Assembly (NCBI GenBank): GCA_021613535.1
Contig: CP075492.1
Location: 8,680,001 to 8,744,000, forward strand
DNA: 64,000 bases
Direction of reading: 5' to 3'
From: Adineta vaga
Taxonomy: Eukaryota > Rotifera
Below the pieces are notes generated by a model. That model was not told the DNA's origin and made no database searches. It worked only from the letters and a program-made list of their open reading frames with translations. The position numbers and the translations under genes are program-made. Positions 61,149 through 64,000 of the stretch are shown here, piece after piece; within the stretch, counting starts at the first letter, position 1; every line of letters starts with the position of its first letter.

Positions 61149-63263
61149 TCATGTTTCCTCATCACGTTCGAACAATTTCTCCGGATCAGGAATACCATGT
61201 TCATCAACATTATCAATTAAATCGCAAAACACTGGACTTTCAACCTAAGCAAAGCAAAAACAAATCATTCGCAATATTAAAATAGGATTTGATCTTCATA
61301 CTCCAAGCACATAAGAACAAGTTTGTGGCTCAACAAGATACATTGTTGCAATAAGAGATTTATCATGTTTTTTTGCACATCTAAACAAATAAAAACAGGT
61401 TAGCATTTAAAAATTTTGTTTGTTTCTTTCTCTACTTTAATTTAATTTCGACAACACGTCGATCATTGGTCAATTCACAAACATCGCCATCGGTGTAATA
61501 CAATGAAACATATCTAAAGATTAGATCAATAATACAATCGAACTATTGAATGTTAGATATACATACTGTCGCTCTTGGTTATTTTGATTTGATCGTTTGT
61601 CAGAATTAGAATGTATCCATTCAATATGTTTCTCACGATTCCATAAACCAAGTAGAATGGATGTTCGTTGTTCATTTTCTTCCTAAAGAAACGAAACAAA
61701 TTTAAAATGTCATTTCTTTGCTAAAAAAAATTGATTTTACATGAAATTGTATGACATGTTTTCCATAACAGATTTCATATTGCCACCAATCCGATCCACT
61801 CGTAAGACACTCTTCACCAGTCAAGAATTTTTGAAGAAACTCTTGATGAACTATTTCAGGCGATTTGTTTTCAGGTTCACTTGAAGTTGATGGAGTAACT
61901 GTATGGGATGTGTCACTATTTGTATTATCAGGCATTTCTTTTACATCAGCTTCATTTGAATATTGATATGAAATAATGAATGTTGTACCATCGGCATTTG
62001 TCATCTAGATACAAGTTTTTGAAAAAGACTTTAAACTATTGATAGAAAAGAGAACGTACGGTGAATTGCGCACTGCCACTCTTTCTGATCGATGATTCAT
62101 GTTCATGTTCAAGTCTTGCTAAATTTCGTGGTCGTCGACCAACATTTTCATGTGGATAACAATTTATTTTATATTGACTTGGTTCTACCAAACTAAAGAA
62201 AATAATTCCAATATCATTCTTTGTAAACCTAACAGCTTTATATATTTTTACTTAAATGCAGATATTTTACAAAGTTGTGGTGAAGCAATAACTATTTCAT
62301 AGTGACATGATGATACTTCTTGAATACTCATAATTCCATTTCGACCATTTTCATGACACACTAAACGAAAAAAGACTCCATTTTTCTTCGCCTATCAATA
62401 GAATTCTCGATCTTACTATAGAGTACAACTGTTTCACGTGGACTATCTGAATTTAAGTCACAATTAGTTCCATGTGTATAACGAACTTCCAACATTGGCA
62501 TTTCACGATTATCAAATGTTTTATAAAGAATCTATATAACATTCAATTTCATAAAAATAAGCTTGAAAAAGATTGATTTAAATCTTTTACTCGAGTGACT
62601 GCTTGATCTTGATCATTGACGAGTTTTTCTTGACTAGCTGCATGATAATAACCGAGAAAATATTCTTGATGCATTGTTTTCTATTCAAATCTATATTGAT
62701 GATCATCAAACAAAAAAAAGAATTATTCTTACTTTGCCTGCTACTTTTGTTTCATGATATTGTCGAATATGCATTCCATGACATAATTCATATGTCCAAT
62801 ATGGATCTAACTGTAGAATTGTGAATTATAGATGAATACCATGATTTTAATTCATGTTTAAACTTACGCGATAAGTGCATGTTGTTGCTGCTTGAGAATG
62901 TAAATTTTGAAAGAATGATTCTAATTCCGTATTCAAAATATAATCTGGTAATGTCTATCGAGAACGAGGATAGATGTTGCAATGAAAGGAAAAGAATTCT
63001 TATTTACTGTATCTGTGGATTGAGTTGTTGGTAAAACACAAGAATATGTTTCTTTTCGTTTGGACGTGAAGATAAAACTATTTGCTAAATCCAATGACTA
63101 AAAATAAATTCTAATGAATAAAACGAGATAGGGTTGTTCAATGGTATACGGAAGTGATTTCTCGTTGCCATTTTATATCATAGAGTATATCATCGTCTAA
63201 GATGGTTTGCGTGAACGAAATGAACAAGATTATTGCGAGAATTGATTGGAAGAACAACGACAT
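61149..63263 (-). CDS. ERLEC1: Endoplasmic reticulum lectin 1 (two MRH domains)
   Basis: ER lumen lectin that binds trimmed N-glycans and takes part in ER-associated degradation with SEL1L-HRD1. The ATG at 63261-63263 gives a signal peptide ([20 protein letters not shown]) followed by [10 protein letters not shown]. The first MRH domain begins [17 protein letters not shown] and continues through the YHE.YFLGY-like region, with [17 protein letters not shown] near its end. A linker has [16 protein letters not shown]. The second MRH domain has [55 protein letters not shown] and [20 protein letters not shown]. It ends FERDEET, stop at 61149-61151. The domain order and these motifs match vertebrate ERLEC1 rather than OS-9 (one MRH). 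About ten short introns. Confidence 0.92.
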
Positions 63264-63509
63264 TATTATTGATCTGTCAAGTAAGGATTGATCATTTTTG
63301 CACACTCGAATGAATTAGCTCATCATCATTTATTTCCTGTAAGCGAAGCATTGGGTTATAGAACGATCCAATGATGCTTTGAAGCGACCTCTTTTCCAAA
63401 TGTATCGATCATAACACATATCAATCAAAGTTTATTAGTCAATAAAAGAAAAACGTCTATTTCTAGTAAATTCTACTCTTGTCAACAGAATTCCAAAGAA
63501 TGACTAAAG

Positions 63510-64000
63510 TTACATAGATTCAGATTCACTAGTGTGAAAGTTTATACATGTTTCAGTAGCAATCGCCAGTATATCCGATGTGAATTGATTAATACGATAT
63601 GGAGTTGGTTGATATGTAATTCGTTGAATTAATTTTCCATCTGCAGATACATGCAATAAGTGATTTCCATGCAAATCCGGAATTAGCCATTCATTTGATT
63701 CAATTGAACAACAGCGTAGCGCAGTAGTTTTATCATAATTAGTATGTAGGACAAATGACCAAATTTGATGAAATGTTTTAGTCGACCGCAAATCGACACG
63801 TATCGTTTTTTTCGTTCTATTTCGAATTGATAGTACCAATGTTCCATTGTTGTAAACAATACTTTCGATAAATTCATCCGCTGCACATGTTTCAGGTGAT
63901 TTCCATTCTTTGATGATCATCATTGGTGACGATAGTCCTATTTGTACGATCGATGAGCCCCATTCTTCCGTTGATAAGTATAGATATTCATGTGAACAAG
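63510..64000 (-). CDS. C-terminal part of an unrecognised protein (window edge)
   Basis: Partial. The frame is open to the end of the window and ends at the stop codon at 63510-63512. The visible 160 or so residues include CSHEYLYLSTEEWGSSIVQI, SPETCAADEFIESIVYNNGT, VDLRSTKTFHQIWSFVL and EWLIPDLHGNHLLHVSADGK, with strand-turn patterns such as NHLLHVSADGKLIQRITY. This looks like NHL or other beta-propeller blades, which are common at the ends of bdelloid TRIM-like proteins, but the N-terminal part needed to say so lies outside. No membrane span is seen. Confidence 0.6.
   Translation of the reverse strand, partial: CSHEYLYLSTEEWGSSIVQIGLSSPMMIIKEWKSPETCAADEFIESIVYNNGTLVLSIRNRTKKTIRVDLRSTKTFHQIWSFVLHTNYDKTTALRCCSIESNEWLIPDLHGNHLLHVSADGKLIQRITYQPTPYRINQFTSDILAIATETCINFHTSESESM

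Overview
The window is AT-rich animal nuclear DNA. Genes are compact, introns are mostly 40-70 nt with GT-AG ends, and the gene set is metazoan: protocadherin, tailless/TLX nuclear receptor, TRPV channel, radial spoke head, SLC43 carrier, ERLEC1, LSm10. A secreted, intronless GH43 glycosidase of non-metazoan look, several orphan families, and splice acceptors sitting directly on start codons (as expected for spliced-leader trans-splicing) point to a bdelloid rotifer such as Adineta or Rotaria. That assignment is an inference from gene style, not from a marker gene.

Layout. 0-4.5 kb is gene-poor and holds one decayed leucine-rich-repeat relic on the minus strand. 4.5-12.7 kb has three plus-strand genes: a protocadherin, an uncharacterised multi-exon gene and an LRRC27-like gene. 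14.4-16.0 kb is an NR2E1/tailless nuclear receptor on the minus strand, with about 3 kb of non-coding DNA upstream. 19.0-28.1 kb is a dense plus-strand run: RSPH4A/6A radial spoke head, mitochondrial acetyl-CoA acetyltransferase, D-aminoacyl-tRNA deacylase 2, DNA topoisomerase III alpha, and a broken orphan. The last four are closely spaced and three have acceptor sites at or near the start codon, so they may be an operon resolved by trans-splicing.

28.9-46.4 kb is the accessory part. It holds a secreted PAN-like mucin-linker protein, then four orphan genes (31.8, 35.1, 38.5 and 45.6 kb) made of small exons. In my reconstruction all 29 introns of these four genes are phase 1 and all 25 internal exons are multiples of three, so any exon can be skipped or included without loss of frame. 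Between them lie a frameshifted GH43 glycosidase, a frameshifted GPCR and a 488-bp foldback element. This symmetric-exon cluster is the best candidate for an undescribed system.

47.1-56.0 kb has five minus-strand genes: a secreted two-module VWC-like protein, a single-pass membrane orphan, a disordered orphan, a secreted S1 protease and an SLC43 transporter. 58.0-60.4 kb is a TRPV channel on the plus strand. 60.6-63.3 kb has LSM10 and ERLEC1 on the minus strand, close enough to be co-transcribed, and the window ends inside an unrecognised minus-strand gene.

All exon boundaries were read by eye from reading frame and GT-AG sites. Internal boundaries are given only where they matter; CDS coordinates span start to stop including introns.
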